Below, one piece after another: positions 1 through 12,800 of a stretch of 49,189 nucleotides of DNA (its first letter is position 1; every line of letters starts with the position of its first letter). Source of the stretch: an uncultured bacterium (GTDB lineage: Bacteria; Cyanobacteriota; Vampirovibrionia; Obscuribacterales; Obscuribacteraceae); NCBI GenBank assembly GCA_903835185.1, contig CAILLX010000096.1, positions 1 through 49,189 of the forward strand. The letters run 5' to 3'. The translations under genes were made by a program, and so were the position numbers. The notes beneath the pieces were generated by a model. That model saw nothing but the letters and a program-made list of their open reading frames with translations. It had not been told where the DNA came from and did no database searches.

Positions 1-362
<362 letters not shown>

Positions 363-365
<3 letters not shown>

Positions 366-493
366 CAAAACCCGTAAGAAGTACTTACGAGTATTAAACG
401 TTTTGTTTGCCTACTCAAAGTTTTGACAGGCGCCTATCATGGCTATTCAGTTATCAGGGTTCGATTTCTACACTAATCCTTTTAACAGATTAG
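363..493 (-). other. structured 16S leader with processing stem
   Basis: Three inverted repeats lie between the rRNA promoter and the 16S. A hairpin sits just after the start site (CTAATC 473-478 with GATTAG 488-493). A 6-bp stem CGTAAG/CTTACG (373-389) lies just before the mature 5' end. A 9-bp perfect pair, TGTCAAAAC (363-371) with GTTTTGACA (420-428), encloses that second hairpin. The outer pair ends at the mature 5' end and probably forms a local pre-16S processing or folding element. No boxA antitermination motif was recognised with certainty. Confidence 0.5.
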
Positions 494-504
494 CACAGAT
501 TGGA

Positions 505-533
505 ATCATAGCAACTTGCTTCGAGAGTGTCAA
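505..533 (-). promoter_or_regulatory. rRNA operon promoter (-35 TTGACA, -10 TATGAT)
   Basis: On the minus strand a perfect -35 hexamer TTGACA (528-533) is separated by exactly 17 bp from the -10 hexamer TATGAT (505-510, 5/6 to consensus). The expected transcription start is near 498, giving a leader of about 130 nt before the 16S. An AT-rich stretch just upstream (about 555-585) could act as an UP element. This is the best promoter match in the window and fits a strongly expressed rRNA operon. Confidence 0.85.
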
Positions 534-867
534 ACTGCCGGACCCGCATAAAGCGTCATTTTTATGGATAAGTATTTAAGCTGCTCCATATATAGTTGCA
601 GCTCTTACTTACCAGACGCCTCGCTCAGGCTCGGAATTGGCTCTCCGCTCAGCAAGCTTGATAAGATTACAGTGGAAACAGGCTCAGATGCTCGACTTTC
701 AGCATCCCTTAACCATTGACCTGGCGGCATGTTACGCAATTACTGTTGGATTGAGCAATGCCAAACCCAGCTAGCGAAACGCTTTTAAGTCCCAGTTAAG
801 CTAATTTGGAGCAAAACCTGTCCGAACTTCTCCGGGATTACACTGAGACACAAACAGATTGTCTTGT
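534..867. other. intergenic region between the giant gene and the rRNA promoter
   Basis: No gene is evident in these 334 bases. The giant gene stops at 868-870 on the same strand as the 16S, so the region should contain its transcription end, but no hairpin followed by a T-run is visible. Only a weak 4-bp stem (GCCT/AGGC near 617-629 on the plus strand) was seen. AT-rich sequence near 555-600 lies upstream of the rRNA promoter. Confidence 0.4.
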
Positions 868-3800
868 CTATTGTCCTGTCGAGTACGGACCATGGTTGTT
901 GGTAACAACGCTAAGGCAAGCTGCTGTCTTGAGAATTCTGCCTACCAGGCGCTTATCGCTAGAATCTGAGCTATGAGCAACTGTAGAAAGGAGAGTTGCT
1001 CCTGACAACACTGCTGGTATAGAAAACTCCGAACACACTACAACTCCAAAGTCACCAGCTATGAATCTAATTCTCCTGTGCCCGACCCCTGTGGCATTGA
1101 GCTCCCGCAGTGCCAATACACGATCTGGTGCTGCTATGGCTTCCTGTCCAGCAGACAAAGAGATAAACCTGTTGCCAGCCATCAAGCCTACTGATCCAGG
1201 AGATAGAGCATGCAAGGAGCACACACGCAGACAGTTGCGACTGCGTGAAAGATAAACCACGCTCTTGGGCTTCATTGTGATCTGTATTCCCTGAGAGGTG
1301 ATATGAGTTAATGCTGAGGCAGAGATGAGCGCATCACCACCTTTCAACTCAAGAGAACCGTCTGATCCAACACTGATGTTCCGCCCGTTCCAGACTTTGA
1401 TTACAGCGCCCGGGGTTGTAAAGGTTTGCTCAACAGAGAGCGCTCTCTGTTGAGCAGTTCCTGGTACCCCTGCACTGGTCAACACAAAACTGTCATCATC
1501 ATTTGAACCAGTTCTATAAGACACATCACCCTTACGTGGCGAACCAGCAGGAAACGGCAGGTTCTCCTTATCAACCGAAGATTGCTTGTCTTTTGTGTCA
1601 CCTTTTTCTGGAACCGCCCGTGCAGGTGCTGCTTTTGAACCCTGGTTTACGCCGCTCGCCGGAAACAAGAGACGTGGCTTGTTGGGGCTGCCAGCCAACC
1701 CAACTGGTTGGATCTTCAATTTATCTTTCATCCTGGCAGTGCAGCAGCCCTTTCTCTGAAGCAATGGATCACTGGAAAAAGCTGCACTGGACGAGAAGAG
1801 GAATTGCTCCACAACAAGCTCTTGAGCATGTTTAGACCAGGTCAGATCTTTGGACCGTTTCACACCGTCGGCATCAGCCAAACCTTCAGCTATGTGCTGT
1901 CCGCGAGTCAGAACAAGCTCCTGTCCAGGACTGATAGTCATAGGCTCTGCAGAAGCTGGGCTGGCAGGCTGAACAGATACGCTTCCTTTGAGACATGACA
2001 CAAACACAATCCCATCCTCACTCCTCCTGACTATAGCTGCCCCGCCAGTACTGACACGAGCACCAGCCAATACTGTTGAGATTTCAACGTTGCTTAGCCC
2101 GGCAGAAACAACTACCTTCCCATAGTCAAGCTTCACAGCTCCAGCTCCGACTATCTGAAACAGGGTGGCATAGTCAGCAAACATGAAGGACCCTTCATCT
2201 TTTTGTTGCAGCATATAGGGCCTATACCTGTCTTCTGATGCAACCCATACGTTAGTCTGCTCCTCGCCGCTCTTGTCGTTGGTATGCCTGGCCAGGAGTT
2301 GAACTGGAGCGCATATATATGGATTACCTACAATAACGGCCATCTCAGATGACAGCTGATTCTGGGTTAAGTCATTTGGTGTGAGAGCAGCAATAGTTGG
2401 GTTGCCAGTAGCTGGGGCGATGAACGGGAAGGTAAAGCTTGAACCGCTACTCCCACTGGAGACAGGACTGGGCGCCGGTGGTGGTACAAAAATCGTCCCA
2501 TTAGTCTCAATCTTGGCCTTAATACAACAACCATTTAAATAGATTATGCCCGCAGGCGGATCAATAAAGGACAACGTAGCTGGATCCATATTCCCAAACC
2601 TTGCCGCCTGCCCGGCAACTATGCAGCCGGTCCCGGTCAGGTTAATAGCCTGCTTTGGACCGCTATTGAGTCCGACCAGACCGGTCTTGCCTGTACTAAT
2701 ATCTATGGATGTAATCAACCCATCATTGTTCACATGAAGCGGCTTACTGCCAGGATCCGTTAATTGAATCAAGATAGAACCAGCGGATCCGGTTGTTGAG
2801 TTTGTTGTAATTAAACCGTCCTTCTTAACATCGAGACCACCACCGGTAGAAATGATCACTTTCCCACCACTGGTACCACTGGCATCGATATTGCCAGTAA
2901 CTCCATTGGGACCGGCACCCGGTCCTACAGTAAACGGATCTGTATTCGGTGTTGTAATAGATATTGTGCCACCGCCTGCACCATTATCCCCATGAGCCGT
3001 CAGATCTCCCGACCCGGTCTTGCCGCAGGCAGACCCGCCATTTATACCGGCTTGCCCATAGATGGTGATATTGCCGGCAGTATTGTTTGGACCACTACCG
3101 CTGGTATTTATACCAACAAAATCGAGCATGCCGCCGTATGCTTGCAACGTAACATTGCCGCCGGAGTCTGTAGAGGACGATGTGTCGATTGGCGTGCTAA
3201 AGGACAGATTGCCCGTGTATGTCGTTGCTGCAATCGAGCTTCCCGTTGCTTCAATGCAGCAGTTCACTTGCCCCACGCTCAGATTTACAGGATTGCCGGC
3301 GCCATTGAGAATCAAATACCCTTGACCATTCTTTGCCTCTATCAATCCATAGTGATTTGGACCACCATCAATTGAAATTGGTCCCGGTGCGGAACTATCC
3401 ATAACCACGTTACCAGTATTAGATATGAGACTTGAATTGGGTCCCATATTGATAGTCAACGTAGCCCCCGCCACGCAGCAGCTTTCCACATCCAGATTAC
3501 CGTTTTGTGCAATCACAGTCCCGTTATCGTTGACTGTAGCGGCAGTCAACATAACCGCGCCGTCAGAGGAGATCGTGCCGTTGTTGGTGATGGTCTCCGC
3601 ATATATGCTGATATTGCCGCTGGAAGAGCCAGTAGAGATGGTTTTACCGAACCCAACTGTAATTACGCCAGTTGCTGGCGCTATCAGACTGACATTGCCC
3701 GACACCGCATTGATGTTGTCATCGACGTTTATAGACGCATTGGTGGTTGTCAGCTGATACACACCGCCCGCCGCATTATCAAAGGTTGTGCTGCCGCATC

Positions 3801-6800
3801 CCGAACATGGAGCCAGCGTCACCGCATTACTGTCCGTGTCGCTTACGTAAACACTCTGACCGCTTGCACTTGCCTGCAACGTCAACTGGTCCGCATTTAC
3901 CACTGCCGGCAAGCTTGCTGACGTCCCTATCGACCCGTTATCACTCACAAGCACAACTATCGGCGCCGCTGCTCCGCCTGTGCCACTAATGCCTGCTCCA
4001 GTTCCACCTGTTGTTATGGTTCCACTGCTGCCAGTCGCATGCAGGAAGAACATATCACCCGCTACCGTTCCCACTGTTGATCCGCTCACTGTCACCATCG
4101 AGCCATGCGAATCTACAAAATATGCTGAGTCCGCTGCAACCTCATTGGTCAACGCTCCTGTGTTGACCGCAAACGGATTTGCGCACGACGTCCCTATCGT
4201 CCCACTCGTCGCGCTCACAGTCACCGTCCCGGCCGTCACTACCTCACCGCTGTCCGTCACTACCGAACTCGCGCTGTTCGCAGCAAGATTGAACGTTCCA
4301 CTTGCAGTGTTGTCATAAGTGCCGCCGCACTCCTTGCACTGCACCAGCGTCACTGTGCCACTCGCACTATCGCTTACATATACCGTCTGACCGGATGCCG
4401 CTGCGCTGAGCGTCAATTGCGAAGCCTTAACAAGCACCAGTCCTGCTCCACTGGCTGAAGTGCCTACTGATCCGTTATCGCTGATGAGCACCACATTACA
4501 AGCAGTACCACTGCTGGTTCCCGTAATTCCACTACCACCGGTGGAAATGTTGCCGGTACCTCCTGTCGCATGCAGGAAGAACATATCAGGTGAAACCGTG
4601 CCGACAGTAGCGCTCGTCACCATAACCCATGAGCTATATGAATCCGAGAAATACGCCGAATTGGCAGCCGCCTCATTGGTTAATGCAGCCGTATTTGTCG
4701 CAAATGGAGTTGCGCATGACGCTCCTATCGTACCGCTCGTCGCACTCACCGTCACTGTCCCGGCCGTCACCACCTCTCCACTTGCCGTCACCAGTAAACT
4801 CGCGCTATTTGCCGCAAGATTGAACGTTCCACTGGCTGTGTTGTCATATGTGGTCCCGCATCCCGTACACTGCGCCAGCGTTACCGTGCCGCTCGCACTA
4901 TCACTGACATATACTGTCTGACCGGATGCCGCCGCGCTGAGCGTCAATTGAGAAGCCTTGACAAGAACCAATCCTGCTCCACTGGCTGAAGTGCCTACCG
5001 ATCCGTTATCGCTTATAAGCACCACATTGTACGCAGTACCACCGCTGGTGCCCGTAATTCCGCTGCCGCCGGTGGTAATGTTGCCCGTGCTGCCTGTTGC
5101 ATGCAGGAAGAACATATCGGGAGACACAGTGCCGACAGTGGAGTTCGTCACCGTAACCCCTGAGCTGTACGAATCCGAGAAATACGCCGAGTTGGCCGCA
5201 GCCTCGCTGGTCAATGCAGCCGTATTTGTCGCAACCGGAGCAGCACACGACGTCCCAATCGTGCCGCTCGTCGCGCTCACTGTCAGTGTACCGGCCGTCA
5301 CCACCTCTCCACTTGCCGTCACTACCGAACTCGCGCTATTCGCTGTCAAGCTGTATGTTCCGGTCGTCGTGTTGTCAAACGTCGTACCCCCGCACCCACT
5401 GCACGGCGCCAACGTCACTGTGTTGCTGTCCGTGTCCTTAACGTATACTCCCTGCCCACTCGCGCTCGCCTGCATCGTTATCTGGTCCGCTATCACTACC
5501 GCGGGTGACCCTGCCGACGTCCCTATCGATCCCTTAGCGCTCACCAGCACTACTATCGGTGCCGCAGCGCTCCCTCCGGTACCTGTGATACCTGCTCCCG
5601 TTTCTCCAGTCACTATGCTCCCGCCGTTCCCCGTAGCTTGCAGGAAGAACGTATCCCCGGTCGCCGTCCCTACGCTCGCACCTGTCACCGTCACTGTCCC
5701 ACTATAAGAATCGGAGAAGAAGGCAGAGTTCGCTGCGGTCTCATAGGTCAACGATGCCGTACTCGTCACAAAGGGCGAACCGCACGACGTTCCAATCGTG
5801 CCGCTCGTCGCGCTCACCGTCAAAGTTCCAGCGGTCACCGTTTCTCCACTTCCAGTTACGACATAACTTGCGTTGTTCGCTGCAAGATTGAACACTCCAT
5901 TGGCTGTGTTGTCATAAGTGCTGCCGCACCCTGTACACTGCGCCAGCGTTACCGTGCCGCTCGCACTATCGCTGACATATACTGTCTGACCGGATGCCGT
6001 CGCGCTGAGTGTCAATTGAGAAGCCTTAACAAGCACCAGTCCTGCTCCACTGGCTGAAGTGCCTACCGATCCGTTATCGCTTATAAGCACTACATTGTAC
6101 GCAGTACCACCGCTGGTGCCCGTAATTCCGCTGCCGCCGGTGGTAATGTTGCCCGTGCTGCCTGTCGCATGCAGGAAGAACATATCGGGAGATACCGTGC
6201 CGACAGTGCAGTCCGTAACGACAACGCCGGAGCTGTACAAATCCAAGAAGTATGCCGAGTTGGCTGCAGACTCATTTACTAATGCTGCCGTATTTGTCGC
6301 AAACGGAGCGGCGCACGACGTTCCTATCGTCCCGCTCGTCGCACTCACCGTCAATGTGCCCGCACTCACCGTCTCACCACTTGCTGTCACCACTGAGCCG
6401 GCACTATTGCCTGCAAGATTAAACACGCCACTTGCACTGTTGTCATAAGTGCCGCCGCACCCCGTGCACTGCGCCAGAGTCACTGTGCCACTCGCACTAT
6501 CGCTGACATATACCGTTTGACCGGATGCCGCCGCACTGAGCGTCAAATGCCCCACATTTAGAAGAACCAGCCCGGCTCCGCTGGCTGAAGTACCTATCGA
6601 TCCGTTATCGCTTAGCAGTACTACGTTGTATGCAGTGCCACTGCTTGTGCCTGTAATTCCACTCCCACCAGTGGTAATGTTGCCGGTGCTGCCTGTCGCA
6701 TGCAGGAAGAACATGTCGGGTGACACCACGCCGACAGTGGAGTTCGTCACCGTAACCCCCGAGCTGTACGAATCCGAGAAATACGCTGAGTTGGCCGCAG

Positions 6801-9800
6801 CCTCGCTGGTCAATGCAGCCGTATTTGTTGCAAACGGAGCAGCGCACGACGTCCCTATCGTGCCGCTCGTCGCGCTCACTGTCAATGTACCGGCGCTCAC
6901 TGTCTCGCCTATTCCGGTCACCAGTGAAGTGGCGCTGTTCGCCGCAAGATTGAACGTTCCACTTGCAGTGTTGTCATAAGTGGCACCGCACCCGGTACAC
7001 TGCGCAAGAGTCACTGTGCCGCTTGCACTATCGCTGACATATACCGTCTGACCGGATGCAGCCGCGCTGAGCGTCAACTGCCCCGCTTTTACAAGAACCA
7101 GACCTGCTCCGCTCTCTGATGTACCTACTGATCCGTTATCGCTTATAAGCACCACATTACAAGCAGTGCCACCGCTGGTGCCCGTAATACCGCTACCGCC
7201 GGTGGTAATGCTGCCGGTGCTGCCGGTGCTGCCTGTCGCATGCAGGAAGAACATATCAGGTGAAACCGTGCCGACAGTGCAGTTCGTAACGACAACGCCC
7301 GAGCTGTACAAATCCGAGAAGTACGCCGAGTTCGCAGCTACCTCACCAGTCAAAGATGCAGCGTCAGTGACAAACGGCGAGGCACACGACGTTCCAATCG
7401 TGCCGTTCGTCGCGCTCACCGTCACCGTGCCGGACGTCACAGTCTCTCCACTTGCCGTCACCACGGAACTGGCACTATTCGCAGCAAGATTGTATGTGCT
7501 GCCGGCAACATTATCATATGTAGGGCTACTGCCGCACCCGCTGCAGGGACCCAGCGTTACCGTGCCGCTTGCGCTATCGCTTATATATACTGTTTGCCCG
7601 GAGCCGGGCGCATCAAATGTCAGATGCGATGCCTTCACACTAACGAGCCCCGCGCCGCTTGCTGATGTGCCAACAGAACCATTGTCGCTAACAAGAACAA
7701 CATTGTATGCAGTACCGCTGCTGGACCCGGTAATGCCGGTACCGCTGGTGGTTATATTTCCACCCGTGCCTGTCTCGTGCAGGAAGAAAATATTGCCTGA
7801 CGATGTACCGGCATAAGAGTTCGACACTACAACCGCCGAATTCAATGAGTCGGACATGAAGGCCGAAACACCGGCAGTATCGGTTATATTGGCGGTCTTA
7901 ATCGAAAACGGCGATGAGCAGCTTGTCCCGATTGTGCCCGCAGTAGCGCTTGCAAGTACGGTTCCGGCAGTAACTGTTTCAACCGAGCCTGACGTATTAG
8001 TCAACAACGAAGTGGCGCTATTGGCTGTCACGCTATATGTGCCGCTGGTGGTATTGTCGTAGTTGTTAGTCGTGTCCTGAATCAATATTACCGTCCCGGT
8101 TGTAGCATCGTTTACATAAACGTTCTGGCTGCTGTTCGTCGCCTGCAACGTTAAATAAGCTGCTTTTGCCGTTATCGGCGTGCTGGATATTCCTATAGAC
8201 CCGCTAGTACTGACAATCTCAACCGTACCGGCTATCCCGCTGGACGGTCCTGCTATGCCAGTCCCGCTTGTGCCAATATTACCGGCTCCTGTTGTGCTTG
8301 ACGTGGAAATAAAGAAGAACGTGCCGGAGGAGCTTGCGCTTGAACTTGAAATCGTCAAGCCGCCAGTGAAATTCGATGCGTCAGAAACATAAGAAGACCC
8401 GTTGGCCGCATTTGCCGTAAGGGTCGTCGCATTGATATTTACCGGAGCGGTTACACCTGTGCCTATTCCAGTCGCCCCTTGTGCCGTTAAAGAAACGCTG
8501 GGTGCAGTGAGCACCGGTGTTCCGCTCTGCGCAATATTACCGGCTGTGCTTGCGTTTGCAGAAAGAATTATTTGAGCGCCGGCCGTCACATTGTTGGCAA
8601 TCGTGATCGGACCGGCGCTTTCGGTCAAGCTGAATATGCCTTTGCTGCTATCCGTTCCAGCGGAGTTTGTGTAGGAGGGCGAGGTGCTGCCCAACTGCAC
8701 CCCTCCACTGTTGGAATCCTGAACATAAACGGCACCAGTGGAGTTGCTTGCCGTGGCCGAGATGATTGAAGCCTGTGTTTGTACGGCATTAACGGTCGTG
8801 CCGTTATAGCCGATACCACCAGAGCCGGCGGCACTAAGTATCACGGCGGAGGTAGCTGACGCGTTCGACTGCACTGTACCGGAGCTCTCGAGAATGTTGC
8901 CGCTGGCGGAGACCGTGACCGTATTCTGCCCGCTCGTGCTGCTCGTATTGCTTATTGTGCCGGCGACCGTCACATTGTAATTACTACCGTTCGTTTGGTA
9001 CGTTGTTTGTCCGTTGGAAGTGAACGTTCCAATAGTTAACGCGCTGGCTGAAGTAGTAACACCCGTCGTTCCCCCGGTGCCGATAACTGTTCCTGAAATA
9101 GAGTTTACACTGACATTTACCGTGCCTGATGTGCCACCATAAAATCCGACGTTACGCGTTGCCAAAATCGTTCCAAGACCAGGAGTATTGATCGTCACCG
9201 GCCCGTTGCCTGTCGAATTGAACGTTACATCCGACGTCCCTGTTCCCGAATTCTGGATGCTGGCAGTGCCAGCAAAGGATACCGAAAGAGCGTTTCCTGA
9301 TGCGCAGCAACTCTGGATATTCAGGCTCGAATTTGACCCGGTGGACTGAATTTCCGAGCTACCGATCATGCTGATAGTATTGGCTTTAATTGAAGAAGAT
9401 GATGACGCTCCGGTTGCCTTGATGAGCCCTGTGCCGCTCATTGTCAGGATCTCGCCGTAAGTAGAAACATAGCTGGACGCAGTCACATCATAAAGGCTAG
9501 TTGCATCGGGACCAACCTCAATGGTACCTGTCAGACATGGCACAGTAAGGCTGACATAGGTGCTCGAAGACTGAATCTCACGTACAACCAGCATGGAATT
9601 GGACGCACTTAGATTGATGGTAACAGAGCTGCCGTGCGAAGCAACCTGACCGATCAGCGCGCCCGGACCAACCACAGTAATAGGATAGCCAGCCTTGTCG
9701 AATGTCAGAATGCCATAATTGCCGCCAGAACCGCGGTTCGCAGTGATTGTACCCTGTAAGTCCACGTTCAGAGTGTCCGATGCCGCCTGGTGGACAGTCA

Positions 9801-12800
9801 CGTTGCCACCGTTCTTTGACGCTCCGGAAGCGATTGCAGAGATAGTCCCGCTGACATAGCTTTGCCCGCTAACGGTCGTGCCGGTATGCAAAGCGTAAGT
9901 CGGATCATTGTAGTATATATTCACTGTACCGCCGTTACCGGTCGCTCCGCCGTCCGCGTTGATGTCGCCACTCACCTGCAACAATCCGCTTCCTACAGTA
10001 CCCAGTTCTACGAGCACTGCACCTCCGTCGCCGGTACCTGCACCATTGGCAACCAGCGCGTTGCCTACCGTAAGGTTGCCGGCTACTGCATTGCCGGCGG
10101 TAAGGTTGATGGCGCCGCCCTTTCCGTTGGTGCCCCGCGGATTGACGTCGACAGACGGCGATGGGGCTGGCAGCTTGAGACTGCGTCCGGCGTTGATATT
10201 GACGGTGCCGCCGTCGCCTGATGTCGAGCTGCTCACGCCGCCGCGGGCATTGAAGGTGATCCCGGGACCGACCGAAAAGTCTACGTCGCCCGCAGTTCCC
10301 AGAGCAGTCATCGTGATCGTGCCGCCCGTGCCGCCGGAGCCGCCAGACGTACCGGCAGCGTCGGCGCTCCATGTCTTGGCCACACCTGTAAGCCCGATGC
10401 TGTCTCCGCGGACCAGGATTGTGCCGCCGGCACCGGAGGTACCGTAAGCACTGGCGTCGAACGTAACACTGCTGATGCTGACGACACCGTTCGGATTACT
10501 GCTGGTGCCTTTTGCATCAACAGTAATACTGCCAGGAGTTCCGCCGGATTGGGACTGCGCGGACAGGTTGGCGCCTGCTTGCAACGTAATACCGCCATTG
10601 GACGGCGTGCCGGAGCCGGTGCCGCCGTTTGTTATTGAAATCGTCCCACCTTTTCCGGAAGTCGCGCCGGCATTTGCGGAAATGGATTGTTGCAGCAGGA
10701 TGGCATTGCTCGCGCGGCTGTTGTCGATGACGGTGACGCTGCCACCGTCGCCGGCACCAGCACCGTTGGCCGACATAGCCACGTTGATCAGCACCTGCCC
10801 GGTGTCGACACCCTGGCTGCCCTTAACCGTTATGCCGGGTACGACAGTGCTGCCACTGCTGCCGCCAAGCGCCGAGGCGCTTATGGTGCCGGCGACAGTG
10901 GCGGAGAGTGAAACCGAGCGCTGGGACTTAATGATGATAGTGCCGCCTGTGCCACCAGCTACACCGCCGTTGGCAGACACTGTAAGCCCGCCGGTACCAG
11001 CGTCGAGCGTTATATCGCCGGAGCTGGACGTGCTGGTGATGTTCACCGTCCCGCCGGCGCCTGATCCTCCAGTGCCGGTTGCACCCTGTGCCGAGATGGT
11101 ATGAGCAGCGGTATTTGGCGAGGAGACGCTGCTGCCGGTAATACTCACGTTGCCATAGCCGCCAGTTGCCCCGGTCACGTCGGCAGAAATTGTAGCGGCA
11201 TTGATCTGGACCGGACCGCCATTAGTCGTGGTGCCATCCACCGTGACAGAACCATGTGTACCGGAAATTCCGTTAGCACCGTTGGCAGATATCACTGAAC
11301 TGCCGTCTGCAGCACCAACTGTAATAAGCCCGCCAGTAGCACTGTTACCCTCATTCCTTATCGTAATAGAGCCTCCATACGACGATGACCCTGTTGCGCT
11401 CACTCCTGCCGACACCGTCAGCGTCCCTGTGCTGTCATTCCGCAACGTTATGCTGCCTCCCTGCGTACCGTTGGCACTCACGGCGCTGCTCACCAGCATT
11501 GAGCCATTGTTCGATGTCTGCGCGTTCCCATGGATTGTCACCGTCCCACCCTGTCCGTCCGAGGCGTTCGCCGATATGGTGCCCGCCATACTCCCAAGCT
11601 GCATGTTCCGCCCGGCCGTAATGTTCACTGTTGTGCCCGCTGCAGCACCACTGGCATTTAAACTAAATGACCCATTCGTGAAGCTTATGTCACCGCCAGC
11701 AACGTTAGCATCCAGCGTAACGTTGCCTCCTGCGCCAGTTCCGGAGGCACTCGTGTTTATGCTGGGCGCTGCTGTTGCATCTGTCATACTGAAGCCCGTT
11801 ACGCTTATGGTACCCCCGTTCCCGCTAGAGCTACCTGTGGAAGTGAGCGTTGCAGACGTCAACGTAATCGGACCCCGTGGCGACCCGCTCGAGTCTAATG
11901 TAATCTTCCCGCCCGCCCCACTACTGCCTGAGGCATCTAGACTCGACGACAACTGAATTCCACCGTTGGCTCCACTCTTGCCCTGGTTCTGAATCTTTAT
12001 GGCACTGGTAGTGTTGCCTGAAGCTCCTGTTGCCGTAATTGACGCAGCTATCTGCAGGGCGTTTGCGGCGGAGCTGTTGTTGATTATCGCAACTACTCCA
12101 CCTGTCCCAGTGCCGCCGCCATTGGCTGCAAGCGTGGCGTTCACCTGAAGCACCCCGTTGGACGACGCACCCAGGCTCCCTGTCAAATTGATGTTCCCTC
12201 CCGTTCCGCTACCTGCTCGCACCGAAACATCAATAACTCCTTCTGTGGCAACATTCAGTCCCCTTCCAGCATAGACATCGACAGTCCCACCATTCCCTCC
12301 TGCCTGTCCTGACCGCGCATCCATCACCAGACCGCCAAGCCCGGCAGAAAGCGTGATGTCGGAACTCGGGTTGGTAGACGTGTCCAGGGTGATGGTGCCG
12401 CCGGTAGCGCTGCCGCCAGAGACGTCCGCCGCGTCGGCATCCAGTTTGTGCCCAGTGCCGGACAGCAGGCTGATCCCGCCGCCCTTGACAGATATTGTGC
12501 CTCCGGCTACGCCATCCAAGAGTCCCTTTGCCGAGATCGTCGCTGAGTCAATCGTGACTGTCCCAACATTGCTCGCATTGCTTGCGTCTATCGTGATCGT
12601 GCCTCCCTGGGTGCCGTTACCGTTGGCAGTGATGCTGTTGCTGCCGCTTGTACCTATGTCGATCCCTCCGTTGGATGCCCCCGATCCCTGGTTCTGCACA
12701 TTGATGGTGCCTCCCTGTCCGGATGTACCTCCTCCGTTTGCGCTTAAATTGCCCTCAACATTCACAAGCCCGCTGCTGTTGCAAATTATATCGATGGTCC

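Noticed and set aside
3785-7555. Possible CRISPR array, from regular ~530-bp repetition
   Set aside because: The period is far too long, the repeats are whole coding units without spacers of constant length, and the frame is open throughout.
3425-8392. A series of plus-strand frames with repeated VPVIPLPPVVMLPV-like sequence
   Set aside because: They are antisense shadows of the eight cysteine units; their apparent repeat structure comes from the real minus-strand repeats.
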